Shown: positions 28,887 to 38,381 of the stretch, in pieces
How positions within the stretch are numbered: position 1 is the stretch's first letter
Layout of the letters: every line of letters begins with the position of its first letter
DNA from: CAIWHR01 sp963734575
GTDB lineage: Bacteria > Pseudomonadota > Gammaproteobacteria > Burkholderiales > Casimicrobiaceae
Direction: 5' to 3'
NCBI GenBank assembly: GCA_963734575.1
Contig: CAVTHT010000004.1
Span: 372,001-436,000 of the forward strand
Length of the DNA: 64,000 nt
Made by a program: the position numbers and the translations under genes
The notes under the pieces: model-generated
Seen by the model: only the letters and a program-made list of their open reading frames with translations
Told to the model about the DNA's origin: nothing
Database searches by the model: none

Positions 28887-30667
28887 GCCGCCAGTGGCAG
28901 CTGCCGTTCGGGCGTCTCGGCTATGCCGCGTTCGTCGCCGTGCTGGCGGGCGTGCCGCTGTTCATGCCGCAGTTCTGGGTGACCCTCGGCAACTACGTCG
29001 GGCTCTACAGCATCGTCGCGCTTGGCCTCGTGCTGCTCACCGGCGTCGCGGGACAGACGTCGTTCGGGCAGGCGGCGTTCGTCGGCGTCGGCGCGTACGC
29101 GACGGCCATCCTGTGCACGCAGTTCGGCATCTCGCCCTGGATCAACCTCGTCGTCGGCGTCGTGCTGACCACGCTCATCGCGCTGTGCATCGGCTTCATC
29201 ACGCTGCGCATGCGCGGCCATTACCTGCCGCTCGCGACGATCGCGTGGGGCATCAGCCTGTACTTCCTGTTCGGCAATTTCGAGTTCCTCGGGGGCCAGA
29301 CCGGCGTCACGGGGATTCCGGCGCTCAACCTGTTCGGGATCGAACTGCGCAACGAGCGTTACTTCTACTTCCTCATCTGGGGCATCGCGCTCGTCTCGCT
29401 GTGGGCGACCGACAATCTCCTGCACTCGCGGCCCGGGCGCGCGATCAGGGCGCTGCGCGGTCACCTCGACATGGCCGAAGCGTTCGGGGTGGATGCCGCG
29501 CGCCTGAAGATCATCGTCTTCGTCTATGCAGCGCTGCTTGCATGCGTATCCGGCTGGCTCTATGCGCACCTCCAGCGCTTCGTGAACCCGACCCCCTTCG
29601 GCATCAACCAGGGCATCGAATACCTGTTCATGGCGGTCGTCGGCGGTGCGGGAAGCGTGTGGGGCGCCGTGGTGGGCGCCTCGATCATCACGCTGGGCAA
29701 GCAGGTCCTGCAGAACATCCTTCCGTCGCTGCTCGGCAAGAGCGGCAATTTCGAGATCGTCGTGTTCGGCGTGCTGATGATCCTGCTGCTGCAACGGGCG
29801 CGGCAGGGGCGTGTGGCCATGGCTCGCGCGGCTGCTGCCGCGACTCCCGACCCGCACCGGTGGCCGCCGCAGCCGCGCTTGCCGCATCGGCGAAGCGAAG
29901 GTCGGCGCCGGACCGCTGCTGGACGTGCGCGGCGCGCGCAAGCAGTTCGGCGGCCTCGTCGCGGTCGCGGACCTCGACTTCGCATCGAGCGCGGCGAGAT
30001 CCTCGGCCTGATCGGCCCGAATGGTGCCGGCAAGACGACGATGTTCAACCTCATCTCCGGTGCACTGCCGCTGACTGCAGGCACGATCCTCTTCCGCGGA
30101 GAACCCGTAGGCGGCCACGTCGCCGCACGAGATCGCCCGGCGCGGGATTGCGCGCACCTTCCAGCACGTGAAGCTCGTGCCGCAGATGAGCGTGCTCGAC
30201 AACGTCGCGCTCGGCGCCTATCTGCGCAGCGGGGCGGGCGTGCTCAAGTCCGCGCTGCGACTCGACCGCGCGGAAGAGGCGCGCGTGCAGGCCGAGGCCG
30301 CGCGGGCCATTGCGCGCGTGGGGCTCTCCGCACACCTGCACGAGCCCGCGGGCAACCTGCCGCTCGGCAAGCAGCGCATCGTCGAGATCGCACGCGCGCT
30401 GGCCGCCGATCCCGCTGTTGCTGCTCCTCGACGAGCCTGCCGCGGGCCTGCGCTATCCTCGAGAAGCAGGAGATCGCGACCCTGTTGCGCGATCTGCGCG
30501 CGGAAGGCATGACCGTGCTGCTGGTCGAGCATGACATGGACTTCGTGATGGGTCTCACCGACCGCCTCGTGGTGATGCATTTCGGCGAGAAACTCGCGGA
30601 CGGTGCGCCCGCGCAGATCCAGCGCGACCCCGCGGTGCTGGAGGCGTATCTCGGCGGGGTCGCATGA
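28883..30667 (+). CDS. LivM-LivG fusion: permease and ATPase in one polypeptide, multiply frameshifted
   Basis: A LivM permease (about residues 1-310: ALGLVLLTGVAGQTSFGQAA, GHYLPLATIAWGISLYFL, RALRGHLDMAEAFGVDAARL) is joined to a LivG ATPase (Walker A IGPNGAGKTT, GIARTFQHVKLVPQMSVLDN, Walker B LLLLDEPAAGLR, LLVEHDMDFVMGL, and AVLEAYLGGVA at the end). The permease reads cleanly to about 29808. The ATPase half then changes frame near 29808, 29983, 30115, 30410 and 30450, returning to the starting frame with no stop in it. The zero net shift and lack of any start between the halves support a true fusion, known in Burkholderiales. LivG's signature appears as LPLGKQRIVEIARAL. The breaks look like sequencing indels. 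Confidence 0.85.
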   Translation: MSRQWQLPFGRLGYAAFVAVLAGVPLFMPQFWVTLGNYVGLYSIVALGLVLLTGVAGQTSFGQAAFVGVGAYATAILCTQFGISPWINLVVGVVLTTLIALCIGFITLRMRGHYLPLATIAWGISLYFLFGNFEFLGGQTGVTGIPALNLFGIELRNERYFYFLIWGIALVSLWATDNLLHSRPGRAIRALRGHLDMAEAFGVDAARLKIIVFVYAALLACVSGWLYAHLQRFVNPTPFGINQGIEYLFMAVVGGAGSVWGAVVGASIITLGKQVLQNILPSLLGKSGNFEIVVFGVLMILLLQRARQGRVAMARAAAAATPDPHRWPPQPRLPHRRSEGRRRTAAGRARRAQAVRRPRRGRGPRLRIERGEILGLIGPNGAGKTTMFNLISGALPLTAGTILFRGEPVGGHVAARDRPARDCAHLPAREARAADERARQRRARRLSAQRGGRAQVRAATRPRGRGARAGRGRAGHCARGALRTPARARGQPAARQAAHRRDRTRAGRRSRCCCSSTSLPRACAILEKQEIATLLRDLRAEGMTVLLVEHDMDFVMGLTDRLVVMHFGEKLADGAPAQIQRDPAVLEAYLGGVA

Positions 30668-31441
30668 TGCTCGCCCCGAGTCCCGTGTCCAGCGTGCCCG
30701 CGGGTGACCGCGAGATGCTCCTCGACGTGCGGAACCTGCACGTCGCGTACGGCAAGGTCGAGGCCGTGCACGAGGTCTCGGTGCGCGTGCCGCACGGCGC
30801 GATCGTGTCGGTGATCGGCCCCAACGGTGCGGGCAAGACCACGCTTCTCGGGGCCATCATGGGCCTGCTGCCCGCCCGCGGCGCGATCGTGTATCTGGAC
30901 AGGACATCGCGGCGGCTGACGGTCGAGCAGCGCGTGCAGCGCGGCCTGATCCTCGTGCCGGAGCGGCGCGAGCTCTTCGCGGCGATGACCGTCGCCGACA
31001 ACCTGGAGCTCGGCGCATTCCAGCGGGCGCGCCGCGGTGACGGCGGATGGAAAGCCTCGCTGGAAGAGGTCTACACGCGGTTCCCGCGGCTGCGCGAGCG
31101 CCGGCAGCAGCTTGCCGGCACGCTCTCGGGCGGGGAGCGCCAGATGCTCGCCATGGGCCGCGCGCTCATGGGCAAGCCGCGGCTGCTGATGCTCGACGAG
31201 CCGTCGCTCGGGCTCGCGCCGCTGATCGTGCGCGAAATCTTCAGCATCATCGCCGACCTGCGGGCAGGCGGCGTTTCGATCCTGCTGATCGAGCAGAACG
31301 CACGCGCCGCGCTGCAGGTCTCCGATTACGGCTACGTCCTCGAGACCGGAGAGCTCGCGACCGAGGGCGCATAGCGCCGCCCTGGCGGCGGACGAGCGGG
31401 TGGCGGCCACCTATCTCGGCCGCAGCGCTGCGAGCGGCTGA
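30664..31441 (+). CDS. livF: LivF-type ATPase of the branched-chain amino acid importer, late frameshift
   Basis: The second ATPase of the importer, about 258 residues. Landmarks are VAYGKVEAVHEVSVRVPHGA, Walker A VIGPNGAGKTTLL, LVPERRELFAAMTVADNLEL, signature LSGGERQMLAMGRALM, Walker B LLMLDEPSLGLAPLIV and LLIEQNARAALQVSDYGYVL. In the main frame a TAG appears at 31372-31374 just after GELATEGA. In another frame the expected LivF C-terminus continues (LAADERVAATYLGRS) to a TGA at 31439-31441, so one indel near 31370 is likely. It overlaps the livMG stop by four bases (ATGA). Confidence 0.9.
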
Positions 31442-31587
31442 ACCGCGTCCGCCCCGGGCGGTCGAAATCCCGGCATACCCCGGCTCGCGGCATGGTTGCC
31501 GCACCCTGCCGGGCACCGGACAATACGCGCTTTGCTTTCGGCTCTTCGCCCTCAACTGCAGGGCGAGACCGCCTTCCAAGGATTCCC

Positions 31588-33057
31588 GTGACCGACCTTT
31601 CCCTGCCCCCGGTAAGCGCTGCCTTGCTCTCCGAAGCCTCCGGGCTCCTGCTCGCTCCGGCCGGCCTCGATACCGCCGCACTCGGCCCGGTGCTCGCGTC
31701 CATCCACACCCACGACGTCGACTTCGCCGACCTTTATTTCCAGTACTCGCGCATCGAGAGCTGGAGCCTCGAGGAAGGCATCGTGAAGTCGGGGTCCTTC
31801 AACATCGACCGCGGCGTCGGCGTGCGCGCCGTGCATGGCGAGAAGCAGGCGTTCGCGTACTCCGACGACATCAGCCTGCGCGCGCTGGAAGAGGCCGCGA
31901 CGGCCACGCGCGCGATCGGCCGGCAAGGGCAGTCCGCCGTGGCGCCGCTGACGCGCATGGGCACCGCGCGCACGCTGTACGCGCCGCAGGATCCCCGTGT
32001 CATCGCTCGAGATGCCGGCGAAAGTGAGCGCTGCTCGAGAAGCCTCGAGCAGCGCGCCCGCGCCCGCGATCCGCGCGTCGTTCAGGTCATGGCGTCGCTT
32101 GCGGGCGAATACGAAGCCGTTCTGGTGGCGCGCAGCGACGGCCTCATCGCTGCCGACGTGCGTCCGCTGGTGCGCCTGTCGCTGCACGTCATCGTCGAGG
32201 AGAACGGGCGCCGCGAGCAGGGGTCCGCGGGCGGCGGCGGTCGCTCCGACTACGGCCTACTTCACCGACGCGATCGTCGACGATTATGCCGCACGCGCCG
32301 TGAACCAGGCGCTGCTCAACCTGTCGGCCCGTGATGCGCCCGCCGGCAGCGATGACCGTGGTGCTGGGGAACGGCTGGCCGGGCATCCTGCTGCACGAGG
32401 CGATCGGCCACGGGCTCGAAGGCGACTTCAATCGCAAGGGCACCAGTGCGTTCGCGGGGCGGGTCGGCGCAGCGCGTCGGCGCCCGCGGCGTGACGGTCA
32501 TCGACGACGGCACGATCGAGCGCCGGCGCGGCTCGCTCAACATCGACGACGAGGGCAACCCGACACAGCGCACGGTGCTGATCGAGGACGGCATTCTCAA
32601 GGGCTACATGCAGGACCGCCTGAACGCGCGACTGATGAACGTCGGCGCAACCGGGAACGGCCGGCGCGAGTCGTTCGCGCACCTGCCGATGCCGCGCATG
32701 ACCAACACCATCATGCTCGCGGGCGAGCACGACCCGGCCGAGATCATCGCTTCGGTGAAGGACGGCCTCTACGCCGTGAACTTCGGTGGCGGGCAGGTCG
32801 ACATCACGAGCGGCAAGTTCGTCTTCTCGGCCGCCGAGGCGTGGAAGATCGAGAACGGCAAGCTCGCGTATCCCGTGCGCGGCGCCACCCTGATCGGCAA
32901 CGGTCCCGATGCGCTGACGCGCGTGTCGATGATCGGCAACGACCTGGCCCTCGATCCCGGTGTAGGGACCTGCGGCAAGGATGGCCAGAGCGTGCCGGTC
33001 GGCGTCGGCCAGCCGACGTTGCGCATCGACGGCCTGACCGTCGGCGGCACCGCCTAG
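31588..33057 (+). CDS. tldD: TldD metalloprotease, multiply frameshifted
   Basis: A 489-codon TldD, the partner of TldE/PmbA in a cytoplasmic heterodimeric zinc metalloprotease that trims unfolded peptides and processes some ribosomally made peptides. Conserved parts are DFADLYFQYSRIESWSLEEG, DPRVVQVMASLAGEYEAVLV, the zinc site LLHEAIGHGLEGDFNRKG (HExxxH), RRGSLNIDDEGNPTQRTVLI, SFAHLPMPRMTNTIMLAGE and GVGQPTLRIDGLTVGGTA. The frame changes near 31997, 32035, 32250, 32340 and 32460, with no net shift. Such clustered one-base changes in a conserved gene suggest sequence error. The GTG start has AAGGA upstream. Its stop overlaps the convergent methyltransferase by a few bases. No tldE is in the window. 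Confidence 0.9.
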
Positions 33058-33798
33058 GCGGATCGCGCCCGCGCGGTGTAGAACTGCGCATCCTCGCGCT
33101 CGTCGTCCCCGTAATCCCACCAGCGGCCATCGATGACGTAGCCGTGCGCGGCCAGCGCGCCGTCGAGCGCGCGCGGCGCGAACGGCCGGATGTCCTCGCT
33201 CACTTCGACGCGCTCCTGCAGCGTGCCTGCTGCATCGTAATGCTCGTAGCGGCGCTCGATGCGATTGATGCCTGGTGACAGCTCGGTGATGCGCTTCGAG
33301 CGTACGAGCGCGCCGTCGGCAAACGGGCGCCGGTAATCCTGCTGGAATTCAACTCGTCGGCAACACCGGTCGCGGCACGAACGTGTCGATGACGAGCGCG
33401 CCGCCGGGTTGCAGCACCGAGCGCGCGCCCAACAGCACGCGCGTCAGGTCCGACGTCGGTCGTGAGGTAGGTCACCAGCGAGTACGGGCACAGCACGGTG
33501 TCGAATACGGGCCGAAACGCCAGTGCCCGCACGTCCATGCGGCACAGGCGAGGCGGCACGGCGCGCTCCCGTGCCTTGCGCCGCAGCTCGCGCCAGCATC
33601 CCCGGCGAGGCGTCGATCCCGACGACGTCGATGCCGCGTGCGAGAAGCTCGAGCAGGATCCGGCCGTTGCCGCAACCCAGCTCGAGCACGCGGCCGCCGC
33701 CAGTCGCAGAGGCCGGCATAGAAACCGACATCGTCGAACGCCATGTTGCGCGCCATGTCGGTGTCGTAGAAGCGCGCGATGCGGTCGTAGTTGCTCAT
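33054..33798 (-). CDS. class I SAM-dependent methyltransferase, frameshifted
   Basis: A methyltransferase of about 247 residues. From the ATG at 33798 it starts MSNYDRIARFYDTDMARNM, then changes frame near 33705 to the SAM-binding motif I RVLELGCGNGRILLELLARG and motif II DVVGIDASPGMLAR. After another change near 33600 come PPRLCRMDVRALAFRPVFDT and LCPYSLVTYLTT, and the C-terminal part (ITELSPGINRIERRYEHYDA and WWDYGDDERE) lies in a further frame to the TAG at 33054. I infer three or four indels. A GGAG motif precedes the start, which lies immediately after the glycosyltransferase stop. It probably methylates a sugar or lipid of the same glycan pathway; this is inference from position. Confidence 0.75.
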
Positions 33799-33799
33799 A

Positions 33800-36037
33800 T
33801 CAGGCTCCATCGCCGTCGGTGACGAGCAGCGCGCCGTAGAGCTCGCTCGCGATCCGCGCACACGTGTCCCATTGATAGTGCTGCAGCCGTGCGCGATCCG
33901 GGCGCTCGAGCCGGTGCCGCGTGGCGGCATCGGACAGGAGGCGCACGATCGGCTCGACCATGGCCGGCACGTCATCGACCACGATCAGTCCGGCGAATCC
34001 ATCGTCCTGGAATCCGCGTGCGCCGTCGCGCGTGGTGACGCATGCGCGTCCCGCGCTCAGTGATTCGATCAGCTTCACCGCCGAGCCGCGGATGCCGCGC
34101 AGCGGATTGATCGTCAGTGCGCAATCGCGCAGGAACGCCGGGACGTCGTCGCGATGCCCGTGGATATGGATTCCATCCTGCTGCAGTGCCGGCGATGCCA
34201 CCCTCTGCTGCAGGGCCTCGTCGCCACCGAGCACCACGAGTTCGGCGCCGGGAATTGCCGCGCGGATCTGCGGGTATGCATCGCGCGCGAAAGCCTGGAT
34301 CCCGAGGGCGTTCGGCGCGTAACGGAACGGCCCGATGAACAGCAGGCGTGCCGCCTGTGACGGCGTGTAGTCGTCGAGCCGCACGGCACTGCCGTTGGGC
34401 ACGCAGGCCACCCTGCGATGCTGCACCAGCGCAGCGTCCTCCGGGGAGCACACGATCACCGCATCGAAGCGCTCCACGAGATCGCGCTCGAACGCCGCGA
34501 ACGCCGCGGGCGAGCTGAAATCCGCCGCGGTGCAGGCGTCGTGGAGGCTCAGCACCCAGCGCGCGCCGGACCGGCGCGCCGCGACGAGTCCGGCAAGCTC
34601 GGCATGCTCGACCTGCACCACGGAGGGCCGATGTTGCGCGATCGCCATCGCGACCGTCTGCATCAACGCCGCATGGGCATGTACGCGCATGCGCTCGTCC
34701 ATCGGCGCGTTCTGCCGCGTCCTCTCTTCGCCGTCGCGGCGCACGAGGTACACGGCTGCGAGACCGTCGAGCCATGCAAAGCTGCGCGCGTCGTACAGGT
34801 CAGCTTCGTCCGACACGAGCACGATCGCGTAGTCACGGCTGAGGGCGCGCACGAGCTCCGCGATCCGTCGCGCCCCGCCGTGCCGCGGCGGAAACACCGC
34901 GAAGGGCGTGACGAGCAGCAGGGTCGGGCGCGACGACGCCGGCGTCGGTTGCAGCCGGTAGCTGTACGACTGGGGCGCGAGTGCGACGGCGCGCTGCTCG
35001 CGATCCCACAGCACCGGCGGCACGAGGGGCTGGGGACGGCGCCGTGCGCGGATGCGCTGACGCAAGACGCCGGCGCGACCCGCAGCGACGCGAGGTCACG
35101 CTGACTCGTGTAAGGCAGGTCGCAGATGCGCCGCATCGCTGCACTGGCCGGCTCGTGCGTCGGCGCGTGGCGGACATCGAAGAGGAGGCGATTGCGCTCG
35201 ACGATGCGCGCGAGCTCCCCGCTCGCGTAGAAGCGCGTCGTCGTCGCGCGGTGCCGATGCTCGGCCCGGGCGTCGGGCGCGAAGAGCACGCGCCAGCCGT
35301 CGCGCCAGGCACGAAGACTCCATTCCGCATCCTCCCAGTAGAAGGGATCGTACGCAAAGCTCGCCGGAAGGTATTGTCGCAGCACGTGCGTGCGCATCAG
35401 CGCTGCCCCGCCGCTCGCACACAGCATGGGTGCGAGGCCGCGGGTTTCGTGGGGCTCGGCGTGGAAGAGATGGATGCCGTTGCCGTCGCTGTACCAGTCC
35501 GTGAAGCCGGTTTCCTCGCGCCGACCGGTCGCACTGCGCTGCAGGATCTGCGCCCCGATGGCGAACACGTCGTCAGCGCGCGCCTGGAGCAGCGGGACGA
35601 GCGCATCCGGGCGCGAGGCGCATGTCGTTGTTGAGCAGCAGCGTCCAGTCATGGCGCGCCTGCGCGAGGCCGCGGGCGATGGCGCGCGCAAACCCCAGCG
35701 GGGCTTCATCGAAGACGAACTCCACCTGCGCATGTTGCTGGCGCAGGCGCTCGTAGGTCGTCGGCGACGTGCCGTTCACGACGACGATCACCTGCCACGG
35801 TTCGGTCACAGGCCGCGCGGCAAGCGCGAAGGCGTCGAGACATTGCTGCAGCATGTCGGGCGCGTCGCGCTCGGGAATGATCACCGACAGGCCCGGCGAC
35901 CACGGCGCGTTGGCCGGGCGGCGTGAGGGCAGCCACGGCGCGATCACGTCCGCGGCACCCGCGGCGAGAAACAATGGCATCAGGCGCAGCCGCTGCCGCC
36001 AGCTGCTGCCCCACAGGCGGTCCCGGCGGTCGTGCAT
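33800..36037 (-). CDS. two-domain glycosyltransferase (GT2 then GT4), frameshifted
   Basis: About 745 codons encode a family-2 glycosyltransferase followed by a family-4 one. The GT2 half has PGLSVIIPERDAPDMLQQCL, VNGTSPTTYERLR, LLLNNDMRLAP (metal-binding site) and DPFYWEDAEWSLRAWRDGW. The frame changes near 35615 in mid-domain. The GT4 half begins after another change near 35080 with LLLVTPFAVFPPRHGGARRI. It continues with RLLFIGPFRYAPNALGIQAF and the donor-site segment INPLRGIRGSAVKLIESLSA. No start codon with a ribosome site separates the halves, so one bifunctional protein is most likely. The ATG at 36037 follows the preceding gene almost directly. It should add two sugars to a surface glycan; the sugars are unknown. 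Confidence 0.8.
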
Positions 36038-36038
36038 C

Positions 36039-37118
36039 TCAGACGATCAACGGGTCGGCGGTCCAAGCCGTCCAGTCATCCATGCCGTGCAGGGCCTGCG
36101 AGGAGAACAACGCGGCCCACGTGTTCACGTCATCGCCACGCGTGAGGTCGAACGGCAGCGCTCCATCGACGCGGACCGCCGCGGCCAACGGCTCCTGCAG
36201 TCCGGCGACATCCCAGCGACCGGGTGTGCCGAGCGCGATGCCGAGCAGCTGCGCGACGCGCACCATCTGCGCGACGACGTCGACCCGTCGTGCCGCCGTG
36301 GTGCGACTGCGCAATTCTGGCACGTGCGATGCGCCTTGCGCCTCGCGCCACAACGCGTCGAACTGGGCGGCGATGGCATCGAGGTGCACGACGGACCCGG
36401 ATGCGGCGGGCGCGCCGAGCGCGCCTTCGTAGGCGTAGAGCAGCGGGTGCACCTCGTCATGCGGCGAATGCGTGCAGGCAAGGAGCGATGCGTGCAGCGT
36501 GGCGTTCGCCGCGTCGCGCAGTGAACGTGGCAGCGGCAGGGACTCGGCTGCGCGCAACAATCCGGCCGCTGCCTTGGCGAGAAAGCCGCCGCGCAGCGTG
36601 GACCAGCGTTGCGGCACCTCGTTGTGCGTGGCGGCAAGGCACGCGTCGAACATCCCATCGCCACCGACGAGCGCTTCCAGGAGCCTGCTCAACGCGTCGA
36701 CCGCATCGGCATCGGGTGGGACGAGTCGCTCGGCCACGGCGGCGCCGATGCCGCGCACCGCCATCGCGATGTCGAACGTGAAGCGCGTGCGATTGCGCCA
36801 GTCGTCTTCGGCTGCGCCGATGTACACCCGCGTGTGCGCCGGCGTCGATCGCGCCCACGCGCCGAGCCATGTCTGCGCTGCGGCAGCGGGGGCCGCCAGC
36901 AGCGACGGATCCCCCCCGCGCCGTTTGCTCCATGCCAGCCACTGCAGGTAGTAGCCGGTGATCTCGGGGTAGACGTAGCGCGCGCGGCCCGCGGCGTCGA
37001 ACGACCCGGCGACGGCGCCGGCGTGCGGGCCCGAGCGCAGCTGCGCCGGGCCTTCGATCAGCCAGCGGTCGATACGCCCGGCTGCGGCACCCACGGTGTT
37101 CCGCGACGTCGCACTCAT
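36039..37118 (-). CDS. unknown protein in glycan operon, probably an all-helical (alpha/alpha) fold
   Basis: A 359-residue protein that I do not recognise as a named family. It has no signal peptide or membrane helix. Helix-forming Ala/Leu-rich stretches alternate with short motifs: YVYPEITGYYLQWLAW near residue 55, RFTFDIAMAVRGIGAAV near 115, HPLLYAYEGALG near 225, and DDVNTWAALFSSQALHGM close to the end. Regularly spaced aromatic and acidic motifs of this kind suggest an alpha/alpha-toroid enzyme such as a glycan lyase, epimerase or hydrolase. This is inference only. The ATG overlaps the wecB stop (ATGA) and the glycosyltransferase starts right after its stop, so it surely belongs to the glycan operon. 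Confidence 0.75.
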   Translation of the reverse strand: MSATSRNTVGAAAGRIDRWLIEGPAQLRSGPHAGAVAGSFDAAGRARYVYPEITGYYLQWLAWSKRRGGDPSLLAAPAAAAQTWLGAWARSTPAHTRVYIGAAEDDWRNRTRFTFDIAMAVRGIGAAVAERLVPPDADAVDALSRLLEALVGGDGMFDACLAATHNEVPQRWSTLRGGFLAKAAAGLLRAAESLPLPRSLRDAANATLHASLLACTHSPHDEVHPLLYAYEGALGAPAASGSVVHLDAIAAQFDALWREAQGASHVPELRSRTTAARRVDVVAQMVRVAQLLGIALGTPGRWDVAGLQEPLAAAVRVDGALPFDLTRGDDVNTWAALFSSQALHGMDDWTAWTADPLIV

Positions 37119-38284
37119 TGCACGAGGGCGCAAACGCTCTCCAGCGCCGCCACGATGCGCGTCGAGGCGTCGCCCGCGCCGAACGGTGCGTCGTCGTCGA
37201 ACGGCAGCGGCGCTCGGCGCGGCGCGTCGAGCATTGCGATCGCCGCGCGCACGATGGCCTCGCGGTTCACTGCAACGAGGCGGACGAAGCCCGTCTGCAG
37301 ACATTCGGGGCGCTCGGTGTTGGAGCGCGGCACGAGGAGCGGCGTGCCGAGATGCGGTGCCTCTTCCTGGATGCCGCCGGAATCACTGATGACGAGCGCT
37401 GCGCGGGCCACGGTGCGCACGAACCGCGGGTATTCCATCGGGTCGACGAGCTGGAATGCCATGTGCGCGCCCAGCCGGCGGCGTATGCGCTTGGCGATGC
37501 GCGGATTCGGATGCACCGGGAAGATCATGCGCAGATCGGGGCGCATCGCGACGAGGTCGATCAGCGCGTCGCAGAAGATCTCCGCATTGGCGTCCCAGTT
37601 CTCGCGCCGGTGCAGCGTGACCACGACGGTGTTGCTGAGCTCGCTCGCGCTCGGCAGCCCGATGGCGTCGATCAGCGCGCGCAGGCTGTCGATGCCGGTG
37701 TTGCCGACGCGGTGGATGCACTCGCGCGCGATGCCTTCTTCCACGAGATGCTCCACGGCCGATCGGCACGGCGCGAAGTGCCAGTCGGCGTGGCGTGCGA
37801 TCCGGCGGCGAAACCACTCCTCCGGAAAGGGGTCGCGCACGCTGTCCGTGCGCAGGCCTGCCTCGACATGGGCGACACGCAGGTGCACCTCGTGGGCGGC
37901 GCGCGCACCGGCATACGCGGTGAGCGTGTCGCCCTGCACGATCACCGCAGCGGGCGAGGCGCGGCGCAGTGCGCTGCGCAGACTGCCCCGCAAATGGCGT
38001 GCAGCGGCGGCGAGGTTGGGCGCGCCGGACAGGGCGGGGAGGTCGATGTCGCAGCGCAGGTCGAACCCGGCGAGGGTATGCCGTACGGCGGCGGGGTGCT
38101 GACCGCTGTTCATCACGACCGGGCGCACGCGCACGCTGGCATCGAGCGCACGCACCACTGGCGCGAGCTTGATCGCCTCCGGTCGTGTGCCCACGACCAC
38201 TGCGATCGGCGCGCGCGGGTCGGCCATAGGGTCGGCGTCGGTCGCGCGCCGATGACGATTCGAGGGAGGAAGGGGCGCGTTCAT
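37115..38284 (-). CDS. wecB: UDP-N-acetylglucosamine 2-epimerase (non-hydrolysing)
   Basis: A WecB-type enzyme of about 389 residues that interconverts UDP-GlcNAc and UDP-ManNAc for surface polysaccharides. Motifs are VVVGTRPEAIKLAPVVRAL, VIVQGDTLTAYAGARAA, RVAHVEAGLRTDSVRDPFPE, VTLHRRENWDANAEIF and ISDSGGIQEEAPHLGTPLLV followed by RSNTERPE. The start is uncertain: ATGs at 38305, 38284 and 38227 are in frame, and the last gives the shortest lead before GTRPE. Its stop overlaps the next gene's ATG. It supplies precursor for the glycosyltransferases downstream; which product sugar they use is not known. Confidence 0.92.
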   Translation of the reverse strand: MNAPLPPSNRHRRATDADPMADPRAPIAVVVGTRPEAIKLAPVVRALDASVRVRPVVMNSGQHPAAVRHTLAGFDLRCDIDLPALSGAPNLAAAARHLRGSLRSALRRASPAAVIVQGDTLTAYAGARAAHEVHLRVAHVEAGLRTDSVRDPFPEEWFRRRIARHADWHFAPCRSAVEHLVEEGIARECIHRVGNTGIDSLRALIDAIGLPSASELSNTVVVTLHRRENWDANAEIFCDALIDLVAMRPDLRMIFPVHPNPRIAKRIRRRLGAHMAFQLVDPMEYPRFVRTVARAALVISDSGGIQEEAPHLGTPLLVPRSNTERPECLQTGFVRLVAVNREAIVRAAIAMLDAPRRAPLPFDDDAPFGAGDASTRIVAALESVCALVQ

Positions 38285-38381
38285 GACGTGATCGATCGGC
38301 GGCACGGCGCAATGTGGCGCTGCGCGCTCACGGCTCGCACTGCAGGCGCGTGCGGCCGCCGGCCACGACCCGGGTCGCTGC

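Noticed and set aside
29808..30450. Programmed frameshifting in livG
   Set aside because: Five changes in both directions within 650 bp, without slippery-sequence and pseudoknot pattern, and equal breaks in unrelated neighbours point to sequence error.
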